This document shows positions 15,500-23,681 of a DNA stretch of 34,041 nt, piece by piece. The translations under genes were made by a program, and so were the position numbers. This stretch comes from Planctomycetota bacterium. GTDB taxonomy: Bacteria > Planctomycetota > Phycisphaerae > FEN-1346. The stretch covers positions 1 through 34,041 of the forward strand of contig JADHXV010000005.1 in assembly GCA_016782785.1 (NCBI GenBank), read 5' to 3'. The notes under the pieces were generated by a model that saw only the letters and a program-made list of their open reading frames with translations, was not told the origin of the DNA and did not search any database. How positions within the stretch are numbered: the first letter of the stretch is position 1; each line of letters starts with the position of its first letter.

Positions 15500-15608
15500 G
15501 TCATTCTGAGCGAGCGCAGCCCGTACGGGCCGTTTTCGTTGCTGTTTCACTTTTTGCCGGGTGTGACAGCGAGATTCTTCGTCGCCCTTGCGGGCTCCTC
15601 AGAATGAC
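15500..15608. repeat. interspersed inverted-repeat element (TCATTCTGAG type)
   Basis: GTCATTCTGAG (15500-15510) and CTCAGAATGAC (15598-15608) are exact 11-bp inverted termini. Internally it has GAGATTCTTCG before the right end. Elements with AGATTCTTCG and TCAGAATGACA are familiar dispersed intergenic repeats in many bacterial genomes. It has no coding capacity. Confidence 0.6.
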
Positions 15609-15660
15609 ATTCGCTGCAGGCGAGCGCCGCTGCCGTGCCGCCCCCCGCCCGCGCAGGCGC

Positions 15661-15689
15661 TTGAACCCGCCGGCGCGGCGCGGTAAAGT
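15661..15689 (+). promoter_or_regulatory. sigma-70-like promoter of trpBA
   Basis: TTGAAC (15661-15666), a 17-base spacer, and TAAAGT (15684-15689). Each hexamer matches at 4 of 6 positions. Transcription would start near 15696, giving a leader of about 25 bases, too short for a trp-leader attenuator. Confidence 0.5.
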
Positions 15690-15721
15690 GCCCGTTCCGC
15701 CTGATGCGACAAGGACGCCCC

Positions 15722-16933
15722 ATGGCTACGGTGCCCGATGCGAGCGGCCGGTTCGGCCCCTACGGGGGGCGGTACGTCCCCGAGACGCTCATGGCCGCCC
15801 TCGAACAACTCGCCGACGCCTACGCCGAGGCCCGCGAGGACCCCGACTTCCAGCAGCAACTCGACTACCTGCTGAAGCAGTACGTGGGCCGGCCCACGCC
15901 GCTCTACTTCGCCCGACGCCTGACGGAGGCCTGGGGCGGCGCACGCGTGTACCTGAAGCGCGAAGACCTGACCCACACCGGCGCCCACAAGATCAACAAC
16001 ACGGTCGGGCAGGCGCTGCTCGCGGTCCGCATGGGCAAGACCCGCCTGATCGCCGAGACGGGGGCCGGCCAGCACGGCGTGGCCGCCGCCACCGGGGCCG
16101 CCCTGATGGGCCTAGAGTGCGATATCTACATGGGTACTGAGGACATGCGCCGCCAGCGCCTGAACGTCTTCCGCATGCAGGCCCTGGGGGCCCGCGTCGT
16201 CGGCGTCGAGACCGGCCAGCGGACCCTCAAGGACGCCATCAACGAGGCGATGCGCGACTGGATGGCCACCGTCGAGCACACGCATTACTGCTTCGGCACC
16301 ACCGCCGGGCCGCATCCGTTCCCGGTCATGGTCCGCGATTTCCAGTCGGTCATCGGCCGCGAGATACGCCGCCAGTGCCAGAAGCAGGAGGGATGCCTGC
16401 CGACGGCCGTGGTGGCGTGCGTGGGCGGCGGCTCGAATGCCGCCGGCGCCTTCTTCGCCTTTCTCGACGACGAGGACGTTGCCCTCGTGGGCGTGGAGGC
16501 GGGCGGCCGGGGTCTGGCTTCCGGCCAGCACGCCGCGCCGCTCTGCGCCGGCAAGCCGGGCGTCCTGCACGGCTCGCTCTCGTACGTCCTCCAGGACGAC
16601 GCCGGCCAGACGCTGCCCGTCCACTCCGTCAGTGCCGGCCTCGATTACCCCGGCGTGGGGCCCGAGCACGCCTACTGGAAGGACACCGGCCGCGTCCGCT
16701 ACACCAGCGCGACCGACGACGAGGCCCTGGCGGCATTCGTGGAACTGGCCCGGACCGAGGGTATCGTGCCGGCCCTGGAGTCGTCGCACGCCCTCGTCGA
16801 GGCCAAAAAGATGGCCCCCGAGATGGACCGCCGCGACGTCCTCGTCGTGAACCTCTCCGGCCGGGGCGACAAGGACGTGGAAGAGGCCGCACGCCTTCTC
16901 GGCGACGGGCTGGCGAAAGGACCCTCGGCGTGA
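15722..16933 (+). CDS. trpB: tryptophan synthase beta subunit
   Basis: A 403-residue enzyme of usual TrpB length that condenses indole (channelled from TrpA) with serine to give tryptophan. The N-terminus [15 protein letters not shown] is diagnostic. The PLP Schiff-base lysine is K90 in [19 protein letters not shown] follows, and the phosphate-binding loop is GGGSNAAG. The C-terminus has NLSGRGDKD. The TrpB1-type sequence fits a partner TrpA next door. ATG 15722 was chosen over ATG 15704 because AAGGA (15710-15714) lies 7 bases before it. The stop overlaps the trpA GTG by four bases. No other trp genes (trpEGDCF) are in the window. Confidence 0.97.
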   Translation: MATVPDASGRFGPYGGRYVPETLMAALEQLADAYAEAREDPDFQQQLDYLLKQYVGRPTPLYFARRLTEAWGGARVYLKREDLTHTGAHKINNTVGQALLAVRMGKTRLIAETGAGQHGVAAATGAALMGLECDIYMGTEDMRRQRLNVFRMQALGARVVGVETGQRTLKDAINEAMRDWMATVEHTHYCFGTTAGPHPFPVMVRDFQSVIGREIRRQCQKQEGCLPTAVVACVGGGSNAAGAFFAFLDDEDVALVGVEAGGRGLASGQHAAPLCAGKPGVLHGSLSYVLQDDAGQTLPVHSVSAGLDYPGVGPEHAYWKDTGRVRYTSATDDEALAAFVELARTEGIVPALESSHALVEAKKMAPEMDRRDVLVVNLSGRGDKDVEEAARLLGDGLAKGPSA

Positions 16934-17739
16934 ACCGCGTCACCGCCGTCTTCCGCCGCCTGCGCACCGAACGCCGGGCCGCCTTCATGCCGTTCATCGC
17001 GGCCGGTGACCCCAGCCTCGAGGCCACCGAGGCCATCCTCCGCACGCTCCAGGACCGCGGCGTGGCCGACCTCGTGGAACTGGGCGTCCCGTTCTCCGAC
17101 CCCATCGCCGACGGGCCGACCATCCAGGCCAGTTACCAGCGGGCCCTGGCGCGGGGCGTCACGCCGCAGGCCATCCTCGATACGGTCGAGCACCTGCGGG
17201 GCGGGGGCCTGGAGATGCCCGCGTGCCTGATGGTCTCGTACTCGCTCGTCTATCGGCCGGGGATGGAGCGGTTCATCGAGCGTGCGGCCCGGGCGGGCGT
17301 GGACGGCTTCATCGTGCCCGACCTGCCCGCCGACGAGGCCGGCGCGCTGGAGCAGGCCCTGACGGCGGCCGGCCTCGTGTACGTGCCGCTGGTGGCGCCG
17401 ACCACAACGCCCGCCCGCCGCGAGAAGGTCGTCGCCCACGCCACCGGGTTCATCTACTGCGTGGCGGTGACCGGCATCACCGGCGAACGCCCTGAACTTC
17501 CGAAGGATCTGGATGCGTACGTGCGCGGCATCAAGGAAGAGGCCAAGGCGCCGGTCTGCGTGGGGTTCGGCCTGTCGCGGTCGGAGCACGTTAAGGCCGT
17601 CGCCGAGGTGGCCGACGGCGCCATCGTCGGCAGCGCCATCATCCACCGCATCGCCGAGTGTGGCCAGGCGCCGCCCGCCCGCATCGCCGAGGCCGTGGCC
17701 GACCTCTGCGCCGACCTCTCGGCCCCGCTGCGCGGGTGA
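16930..17739 (+). CDS. trpA: tryptophan synthase alpha subunit
   Basis: A 269-residue TIM barrel that cleaves indole-3-glycerol phosphate to indole and glyceraldehyde 3-phosphate. Recognisable stretches are [16 protein letters not shown], then [15 protein letters not shown] with the catalytic glutamate and aspartate, [18 protein letters not shown] for the mobile loop, and the phosphate site [11 protein letters not shown] plus [12 protein letters not shown] 16930 overlaps the trpB stop (GTGA), ensuring coupled, equimolar synthesis of the two subunits. A dispersed hairpin repeat follows 12 bases after the stop and may end the transcript. Confidence 0.96.
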   Translation: MNRVTAVFRRLRTERRAAFMPFIAAGDPSLEATEAILRTLQDRGVADLVELGVPFSDPIADGPTIQASYQRALARGVTPQAILDTVEHLRGGGLEMPACLMVSYSLVYRPGMERFIERAARAGVDGFIVPDLPADEAGALEQALTAAGLVYVPLVAPTTTPARREKVVAHATGFIYCVAVTGITGERPELPKDLDAYVRGIKEEAKAPVCVGFGLSRSEHVKAVAEVADGAIVGSAIIHRIAECGQAPPARIAEAVADLCADLSAPLRG

Positions 17740-17751
17740 TCCGCGGGCCTT

Positions 17752-17848
17752 CCTCTCCCTCAATGGGAGAGGGATGGGGTGAGGGTGAAACGCCGCGAAG
17801 GAAGCCCACACCCCCCTCACCCTGCCCTCTCCCGCCAGGGGAGAGGGA
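17752..17848. repeat. interspersed CCTCTCCC / GGGAGAGGG element
   Basis: Two hairpins, CCTCTCCC...GGGAGAGGG (17752-17773) and CCCTCTCCC...GGGAGAGGG (17825-17848), flank GGGGTGAGGGTG and its approximate complement CACCCCCCTCACCC. The whole unit is therefore an imperfect palindrome of nearly 100 bp. Elements of this type are common MITE- or REP-like intergenic repeats. It sits between convergent genes, where it could act as a bidirectional terminator. Confidence 0.65.
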
Positions 17849-17888
17849 AACCACGGTGGCGCCTGCGCCGCTGCCGTGCCACCCGCCG

Positions 17889-18452
17889 TCAATCCGACCC
17901 GCCGTGCGGCCGGAGCAACCCTTCGATCTGCTCCTGCAACTTGTCCGTCATGCCGCGGACATGCTCGATGTCCCACCAGGCCCGGAACGCCGGCGGCGTC
18001 ATCTGCGTCGGCAGCCCCGGCGGGACCTTCATCGGCAGGACCATCGGCCCGGCCCCGCTTGTGCCCTTGGGCGGCGCGAGCACCAGGTCGTACTGCGCGG
18101 GGTCCGTCGGCCGGTACGTGATGGTCCGGCCGGTGCGCGTGGCGGTCGGCAGGGCGGGCCAGTCGGGCGGGGCCGTCTCACGCATCTCGGCCACATCCTT
18201 CGGCAGCCGGCCACGCTGGGCGTAGAACCAGGCCACGTGGCGCGACAGGTCCGCCACCGCCTCGTCCTGCATCGCCTGGATGGCCTTAAAGGCGGGATCG
18301 GCGGGCGCGACCGTGCCCGTGCCGGGCGACCGCTCGGGCGATCGCTCGCACCCGCCAGTTAGGTACCACATGATCATATATAGGCTGGCCAGGACGGCCA
18401 TCGACGCCAGCACCGTCCAGCGTTTGCTCTGCCACGACCCGGGCTCAGCCAC
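17889..18452 (-). CDS. hypothetical single-pass membrane protein
   Basis: A 187-residue protein from a GTG start with AGGAG 7 bases upstream. A basic N-terminus leads to one membrane helix (about 12-33, WTVLASMAVLASLYMIMWYL). The soluble part carries a helical stretch (about 55-85) and a proline-rich region, with TWO aromatic patches: HVAWFYAQRGRLP and FRAWWDIEHVRGM. The family is not recognised. It begins 15 bases after the rarA stop and is likely cotranscribed. Nothing links it functionally to RarA. Confidence 0.6.
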   Translation of the reverse strand: MAEPGSWQSKRWTVLASMAVLASLYMIMWYLTGGCERSPERSPGTGTVAPADPAFKAIQAMQDEAVADLSRHVAWFYAQRGRLPKDVAEMRETAPPDWPALPTATRTGRTITYRPTDPAQYDLVLAPPKGTSGAGPMVLPMKVPPGLPTQMTPPAFRAWWDIEHVRGMTDKLQEQIEGLLRPHGGSD

Positions 18453-18467
18453 GCGCGTCTCCTGCGT

Positions 18468-19844
18468 TCATTCGGGCGGCTGCTTGTCCGGCTGCTCGTC
18501 GCCGCTGCCTGCCTTGCGCAGCCGCCGGAACCGCTCCAGGCGCTCCTTCAACTGGGCCTCGCGGCCGTGATCGGTCGGCTCGTAGTAGGTCTTGTCGACG
18601 CCCAGGTACTCCTGCGGGGCCACGCCCTCGTCGTAATCGTGGGCATATTTGTATCCCTCGCCATGGCCGAAACGTTTGGCCCCGGGGTAGTTGGCGTCTC
18701 GCAGGTGCATCGGGACGGGCACGGTGCGGTTTTCGCGCACGTCCTCCATGGCCCGGTCGATGGCCAGGTACGCGGCATTCGACTTCGGGGCGCAGGCGAT
18801 GTACGTGACGGCCTCGGCCAGGGGGATGCGGGCCTCGGGCATGCCGACGTACTCGACCGCCTGCATCGCCGCCACCGCCACCATCAGGGCCGCCGGGTCG
18901 GCGTTGCCGACGTCCTCCGCCGCACAGATGACGACCCGCCGGGCGACGAACCGCGGGTCCTCGCCGGCCTCCAGCATGCGGGCCATCCAGTAGATGGCCG
19001 CGTCCGGGTCGCTGCCGCGCATGCTCTTGATGAGCGCGCTGGCCGCGTCGTAGTGCTCGTCGCCGGTGCCGTCGTAGACGATCGCCTTTTGCTGGATGCT
19101 CTCCTCGGCCACCGCGAGGTCGATGCGAATCGGGCCCGCGTCTTCGGGCGCGGCGTTCGGGTCCGGCACCTGCGAGAGGACGGCCACCTCGAGGGCCGCG
19201 AGGGCCCGCCGGGCGTCGCCGTCGCTCGTGGTGGCCCAGTGGTCGAGGGCCTCGTCGGCCACGCGGAGGTCGTACCGGCCAAGGCCGCGCTCCTCATCGG
19301 CCATCGCGCGGCGAAGGAGCGTGCGGATTTCGTCCTCGGCGAGCGGCTCGAACCGGAAGATCTGGCTCCGCGAGACGAGCGGGGCGTTCAGGGCGAAGAA
19401 CGGGTTCTCGGTCGTCGCCCCGATGAGGATGATGACCCCGTCCTCCACGTCCGGCAGCAGCACGTCCTGCTGGGCCCGGTTGAAGCGGTGGACCTCGTCC
19501 AGAAAGAGCACCGTGCGCCGGCCGGTCGTCAGGAGCCGGTCGCGTGCCCGCTCCAGGACCTCCCGCACCTCCTTGACGCCGACGAGGGCGGCGTTCATCG
19601 GCTCGAAGGCGGCGCTCAGGCGCCCCGCGATGACCTCCGCGAGGGTGGTCTTGCCGGTGCCGGGCGGGCCGAAAAGGATCGCCGACTGGAGGCGGTCGGC
19701 GTCGAGCATCCGCCTCAGCAGCCGGCCGGGGCCGAAGAAATGGGCCTGGCCGACGAACTCCTCCGGCGTCCTCGGCCGCATGCGGACCGCCAGCGGTGCC
19801 CGCTCGCGGAGGGCCCGCTTTTCGCTTTCGTTGAAAAGGCTCAT
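18468..19844 (-). CDS. rarA: RarA/MgsA replication-associated AAA+ ATPase
   Basis: A 458-residue clamp-loader-like ATPase acting at stalled replication forks. The opening RPRTPEEFVGQAHFFGPG is characteristic. Walker A is GPPGTGKT (59-66). Walker B is FLDEVHRFNRAQQD (D116-E117), sensor 1 is GATTENPFF, and DGDARRAL is the arginine-containing sensor 2 region. The C-terminal MgsA tetramerisation domain includes KSMRGSDPDAAIYWMARM and ICAAEDVGNADP, with AYLAIDRAMEDVR. ATG 19844 was chosen because a TATAAT box lies 9 bases before it; the frame continues upstream into repeats and the transposase region, which is not credible coding. It faces away from the repeat island. Confidence 0.96.
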   Translation of the reverse strand: MSLFNESEKRALRERAPLAVRMRPRTPEEFVGQAHFFGPGRLLRRMLDADRLQSAILFGPPGTGKTTLAEVIAGRLSAAFEPMNAALVGVKEVREVLERARDRLLTTGRRTVLFLDEVHRFNRAQQDVLLPDVEDGVIILIGATTENPFFALNAPLVSRSQIFRFEPLAEDEIRTLLRRAMADEERGLGRYDLRVADEALDHWATTSDGDARRALAALEVAVLSQVPDPNAAPEDAGPIRIDLAVAEESIQQKAIVYDGTGDEHYDAASALIKSMRGSDPDAAIYWMARMLEAGEDPRFVARRVVICAAEDVGNADPAALMVAVAAMQAVEYVGMPEARIPLAEAVTYIACAPKSNAAYLAIDRAMEDVRENRTVPVPMHLRDANYPGAKRFGHGEGYKYAHDYDEGVAPQEYLGVDKTYYEPTDHGREAQLKERLERFRRLRKAGSGDEQPDKQPPE

Positions 19845-19853
19845 GCGGCGTGT

Positions 19854-19883
19854 ATTATAGCAGGTTGCGTGCCGGCGTGTCAC
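19854..19883 (-). promoter_or_regulatory. promoter of rarA, predicted to give a leaderless mRNA
   Basis: On the minus strand GTGACA (19883-19878, 5 of 6) precedes a perfect TATAAT (19859-19854) with an 18-base spacer. The -10 box ends only 9 bases before the ATG, so the start point falls on or within about three bases of the start codon. No ribosome binding site can fit in such a leader. Confidence 0.65.
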
Positions 19884-19955
19884 CCGGCGCCGGGGCGGAG
19901 GCGATGACCGGTCCTCGGGGGGTGAGACGAGCGGTGCGTGAAGGGGCGCGCCAAT

Positions 19956-20049
19956 CGGCCCCCGAAGGGGGCCCAAGAGAATAGCCCACGGCGTCAGCCG
20001 TGGGTCAGGAAGCGCCGCGAGAACCCGAGCCCCGGAGGGGCGCAAGACC
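19956..20049 (+). repeat. left flanking repeat of the REP-type transposase
   Basis: The unit contains a GGCCCCCGAAGGGGGCC-type hairpin, then ATAG followed by CCCACGGC-GTCA-GCCGTGGG (19985-20004), then GAACCCGAGCCCCGGAGGGG. The terminal GGAGGGG (20034-20040) is the ribosome site of the transposase gene. The same unit, with about ten differences, recurs at 20847-20942 in the same orientation. Confidence 0.8.
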
Positions 20050-20502
20050 ATGTCCCATTCCTACGCCTCCCTCTTGACGCACGTGGTGTTCAGCACGAAG
20101 GACCGCGCGCCGCTGATTGCCGACGAATGCCGCGGGAGGTTTTTCCCGTATCTCGGCGGCATCGCCCGCGAACAGGGGGCCAAGGCCCTGACGATCGGCG
20201 GCACGGTCGACCACGTGCACCTGCTCCTGTCGCTGCCGCCCACGTGCTGCGTGGCGGACGCGCTTCGCGACCTCAAGGCGAATTCCTCGCGATGGATTCA
20301 CGAAACGTGGCCCGATCGCCGCGCGTTCGCCTGGCAGACGGGTTACGGGGCGTTCAGCGTCAGCGAATCGAACCGCGAAGGCGTTCTCCGGTACATCCGG
20401 GAGCAGGAGCGACACCACCGGCGGCTGACGTTTCAGGAGGAGTTCCTGGCGCTTCTGAAAAAGCACAAGATTGCATATGATGAGCGATATATCTGGGTGT
20501 AA
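20050..20502 (+). CDS. REP-associated (Y1, IS200-like) tyrosine transposase
   Basis: A 150-residue single-domain HUH nuclease. The metal-binding motif is VDHVHLLL (H55, H57), and the catalytic tyrosine is Y115 in VLRYIREQERHH. The N-terminus SYASLLTHVVFSTKDR and the C-terminal FQEEFLALLKKHKIAYDERYIWV are typical of the IS200-like Y1 family. These enzymes cut single-stranded DNA next to short hairpins and join 5' ends through the tyrosine. The surrounding hairpin repeats make this a REP-associated (RAYT-like) enzyme, and no TnpB is present. Its ribosome site is supplied by the flanking repeat. All catalytic residues are present, so it looks active. Confidence 0.93.
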   Translation: MSHSYASLLTHVVFSTKDRAPLIADECRGRFFPYLGGIAREQGAKALTIGGTVDHVHLLLSLPPTCCVADALRDLKANSSRWIHETWPDRRAFAWQTGYGAFSVSESNREGVLRYIREQERHHRRLTFQEEFLALLKKHKIAYDERYIWV

Positions 20503-20523
20503 CGCTCCGGCGTTTCTGCCGCC

Positions 20524-20813
20524 CCCTTCGGGGGCTTGGGGGTCTGGGGTGGGCCGCGGTTCCCACGGCTGACGCCGTGGGCTATTATCGGCCGCCCCTT
20601 CGGGGCGGATACGGCTCTGCCGTGCCCTTCGGGGGCTTGGGGGTCTGGGGTGGGCCGCGGTTCCCACGGCTGACGCCGTGGGCTATTATCGCCCGCCCCT
20701 TCGGGGCGGATACAGCTCTGCCGTGCCCTTCGGGGGCTTGGTGGTCTGGGGTGGGCCATGGTTCCCACGGCTGACGCCGTGGGCTATTATCGGCCGCCCC
20801 TTCGGGGCGGACA
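20524..20813. repeat. 101-bp tandem repeat of REP hairpins, about 2.9 copies
   Basis: Units begin at 20524, 20625 and 20726. Each has CCCTTCGGGGGCTTGG, the hairpin CCCACGGC-TGAC-GCCGTGGG followed by CTATTAT (stems at 20562-20581, 20663-20682, 20764-20783), and a second hairpin CCGCCCC-TTC-GGGGCGG. Copies differ at only a few positions. The CCCACGGC hairpin and CTATT are the reverse complement of those in the repeats flanking the transposase, so direct and inverted units coexist as in BIME-type arrays. Confidence 0.9.
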
Positions 20814-20846
20814 TGGCGACGGTCGGCCCCCGAAGTGAGCGACGGT

Positions 20847-20942
20847 CGGCCCCCCGAAGGGGGCCGGAGACAATAGCCCACGGCCCGAGCCGTGGGTCAG
20901 GATGCGCCGCCACGAACCCGAGCCCCGGAGGGGCGGTAGACG
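20847..20942 (+). repeat. right flanking repeat, duplicate of the transposase leader
   Basis: It matches 19956-20049 through the GC hairpin, ATAG plus the CCCACGGC-CCGA-GCCGTGGG hairpin (20877-20896), GTGGGTCAGGA, and GAACCCGAGCCCCGGAGGGG. It ends at a GTG (20943) placed exactly where the transposase ATG stands after GGAGGGG. It is either a REP unit that always carries this block, or the scar of a lost transposase copy. Confidence 0.8.
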
Positions 20943-20993
20943 GTGCCGGCGAAGCGAGGAGCGCGCGTATTCGGCCGTGGCGCCGTGGGCAAC

Positions 20994-21119
20994 ATGAAAT
21001 GTCCGCACCCGGCCAACGACCGGCGGCGCGGCAACGCGAAGCGCCCGCATCCGGCCAACGGCCGGCGGCGCGGTAAAATGAAACGTCCGCACCCGGCCAA
21101 CGACCGGCGAAAAACGGCG
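20994..21119 (+). repeat. 42-bp tandem repeat, three units, open in the frame of the next gene
   Basis: Units at 20994-21035, 21036-21077 and 21078-21119 share CCGCACCCGGCCAACGACCGG with few changes. Forty-two is divisible by three, and the units read as 14-residue repeats around PHPANDRRRG with no stop into the gene at 21132. They may be a repeated N-terminal extension or a non-coding repeat that happens to be open. Confidence 0.8.
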
Positions 21120-21131
21120 AAGGGGTCCACC

Positions 21132-21914
21132 ATGTCCGCTCGAAGGGCGAAACCGACGGCGACGCACGACCTGCCGCTGCCCGTGCGGCCGGCGTTCCGG
21201 CGGTCCTTTCTGGACTTCGAGCGCGGCATCCGGATGGGCGGCCTGGCGCCGAACGAGCGCATCACGCAAATTATCAAGATGCTTCTGAAGGACCGGCACG
21301 CCCAGGACTTCGTCATCGACAAGTGGGGCCGGGGGCGGTACTGGCAGTGGATCTGCTGGCTGCCGCGCGCCAACCGCGACGCCAAGCCGCGGTCCTCCGG
21401 CTACAACTTCTCGTGCGCGAAGTTCTTCGTGGCCCTCGACCGCGACCGGCGCGAGTTGCAGGCGGGTCTCCAGATTGAACGCGCCACCGTCCACCGGGGC
21501 AGGGGACCCGCGCGCGAGGTCACTCTGCGCGACGACTGGGACTATCATCGACTCATGGCGAATCTTCGCAGCGGCACGCCGCTGGCGAGGGAACTCAGGC
21601 GCCTGGCCGTCGACGAGGGGTTCACGGTGTACGTCGGCAACACGCCGGCCCGGCGGGCGACGTTCCGCGGACGGGGTTGGCGCGGACCGGCCGCCGTCCG
21701 GCGGGCCCTGGAGGCCGTGCCGGACGACGACTGGGGATGGTTCCAGGTCTATTACCCCACGCCGGAGAAGGAACTCGACCGGATGACCGGCGACGAGATC
21801 GTCGCGACCGTCCTGGCTGTGTTCGACGAGGTCACGCCGGCGATGAACCACGTGATGACCGAGCCGTGCCTGCGCACCCGCTCGCCGCGCGGGAGGAACG
21901 GAGAGACGCCATGA
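21132..21914 (+). CDS. hypothetical protein, family not recognised
   Basis: A 260-residue soluble, basic protein without signal peptide or membrane helix. It is rich in aromatic residues (DKWGRGRYWQWICWLPRANR at about 64-83, WGWFQVYYPTPEKEL about 198-212). No catalytic motif was identified. ATG 21132 is favoured by AAGGGG (21119-21124) 7 bases upstream. A GTG at 20943 is an alternative, with GGAGGGG 9 bases before it, and would add 63 residues including three 14-residue repeats. Its stop overlaps the ATG of the following gene (ATGA), so the two are coupled. It lies beside the transposon island, but its composition is not foreign. Confidence 0.6.
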   Translation: MSARRAKPTATHDLPLPVRPAFRRSFLDFERGIRMGGLAPNERITQIIKMLLKDRHAQDFVIDKWGRGRYWQWICWLPRANRDAKPRSSGYNFSCAKFFVALDRDRRELQAGLQIERATVHRGRGPAREVTLRDDWDYHRLMANLRSGTPLARELRRLAVDEGFTVYVGNTPARRATFRGRGWRGPAAVRRALEAVPDDDWGWFQVYYPTPEKELDRMTGDEIVATVLAVFDEVTPAMNHVMTEPCLRTRSPRGRNGETP

Positions 21915-22609
21915 CGACGCAGCCGTCACCGGTGCCCGGAAACGCCGCTGGCGCGAGGCCCGTGCCGCGGGGGCTCTACCGCGCGGCCGTCGCGGCCATC
22001 GTCGTCGCCACGCTGGCCGTCGCCTACCAGTTCTACGACATGGCGTGCCCGAACACGTTCGTGGGCGACATGTACGGCCTGATCGTGCTGGTGCGGCTGG
22101 TGCCGCTCGTGGCGTGCGGCGTCGTGCTGACGGCGGGCGGCGTGCTGGCGGTCGTCGGATGGACGCGGCGGCGGCGGGGACCGGTCATCGCGGGGGCCGT
22201 CATCGCCATCGCAGCCACGTTGCCGATCCTCGGCATGGCCGGTCACGTGGCCTGGGAGCGGCACCGGAACGCGGTGCGCGCCACGTACCCGGACCGCAGC
22301 GTGGAGGACCTCTTGCGCCTGGCCAACGAGGAACACGACCAGTTCGCCGTCGGCGCCCTGAGCACAAAGGGCGACCTGGCGGCCGTGCCGGGCCTTCGGG
22401 CGATGCTGCTGGACCCGGAGGCGCCAACGAATCTGCGCATCTGCGCCGCGCAAGCGATCGCGAACCTCGGCGGCCCGGAGGCCCGCGAGGCGCTCGAGAC
22501 GGCCCGCGACGGCGTGACCGACCCGGACGTGCAGCGGGCGGTCGGCTATGCCCTGGAGTCGCTCGACGCCATGGCCGGCGAAGCACCGGGGCCGGCCGGG
22601 TTGCCGTAA
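21911..22609 (+). CDS. membrane protein with C-terminal HEAT-like repeats, unrecognised
   Basis: A 232-residue protein. Three membrane helices occupy about 23-42, 55-81 and 88-110 (LYRAAVAAIVVATLAVAY, GLIVLVRLVPLVACGVVLTAGGVLAVVGW, GPVIAGAVIAIAATLPILGMAG). A cytoplasmic or periplasmic C-terminal part follows, with two HEAT/Armadillo-like helical repeats (LRICAAQAIANLGGPEAREALE, VQRAVGYALESLDAMAG). Such repeats usually bind proteins. The ATG overlaps the previous stop by four bases. No enzymatic motif is visible. Confidence 0.65.
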   Translation: MTTQPSPVPGNAAGARPVPRGLYRAAVAAIVVATLAVAYQFYDMACPNTFVGDMYGLIVLVRLVPLVACGVVLTAGGVLAVVGWTRRRRGPVIAGAVIAIAATLPILGMAGHVAWERHRNAVRATYPDRSVEDLLRLANEEHDQFAVGALSTKGDLAAVPGLRAMLLDPEAPTNLRICAAQAIANLGGPEAREALETARDGVTDPDVQRAVGYALESLDAMAGEAPGPAGLP

Positions 22610-22692
22610 GGCCTTTTCGTGGAGATTCCCGTCTGTGATGTCCGATTTATCCAGGGCCGGCCCACGAACGCGCCCCGACCGCGGGAACGCCC

Positions 22693-23580
<888 letters not shown>

Positions 23581-23675
23581 ATGACGAATGACGAAAGGCG
23601 CGCCGGCGCTTCGTCATTCCTCATTCGTCATTCTCTCGTCATTCGGAATTCGTCATTCCTCATTACCATGACGCG
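23581..23675. repeat. TTCGTCATT intergenic repeat block between convergent genes
   Basis: ATGACGAATGACGAA directly after the cysK stop is followed by several copies of TCGTCATTC (from about 23610, ending near 23662). The left copies and right copies are inverted, so the region can fold into alternative hairpins. It is AT-richer than its surroundings and likely serves as the shared termination region of cysK and the aminotransferase. Confidence 0.65.
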
Positions 23676-23681
23676 CGATCT

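Larger units (their letters stand above)
15320..15721. other. divergent intergenic region between rplU and trpB
   Basis: No gene is supported in these 402 bases. The left part holds the rplU promoter (minus strand). The middle holds an interspersed inverted-repeat element at 15500-15608. The right part is a very GC-rich stretch with the trpBA promoter at 15661-15689. Confidence 0.6.
20503..21131. other. gene-free repeat island downstream of the transposase
   Basis: These 629 bases are almost wholly repeats: about 2.9 tandem units of 101 bp (20524-20813), a copy of the transposase's leading flank (20847-20942), and a three-unit 42-bp tandem repeat (20994-21119). No independent gene is supported, apart from the possible N-terminal extension of the next gene. 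Confidence 0.75.

Noticed and set aside
20524-20813. CRISPR array
   Set aside because: Period is 101 bp with almost no unique spacer sequence, units are self-complementary hairpins, and no cas genes are present. It is a REP-type array.
21132-22609. Toxin-antitoxin or phage-defence pair
   Set aside because: Position beside a transposase and coupled starts invite the idea, but no nuclease, kinase, acetyltransferase or DNA-binding motif is visible, so no such function is assigned.
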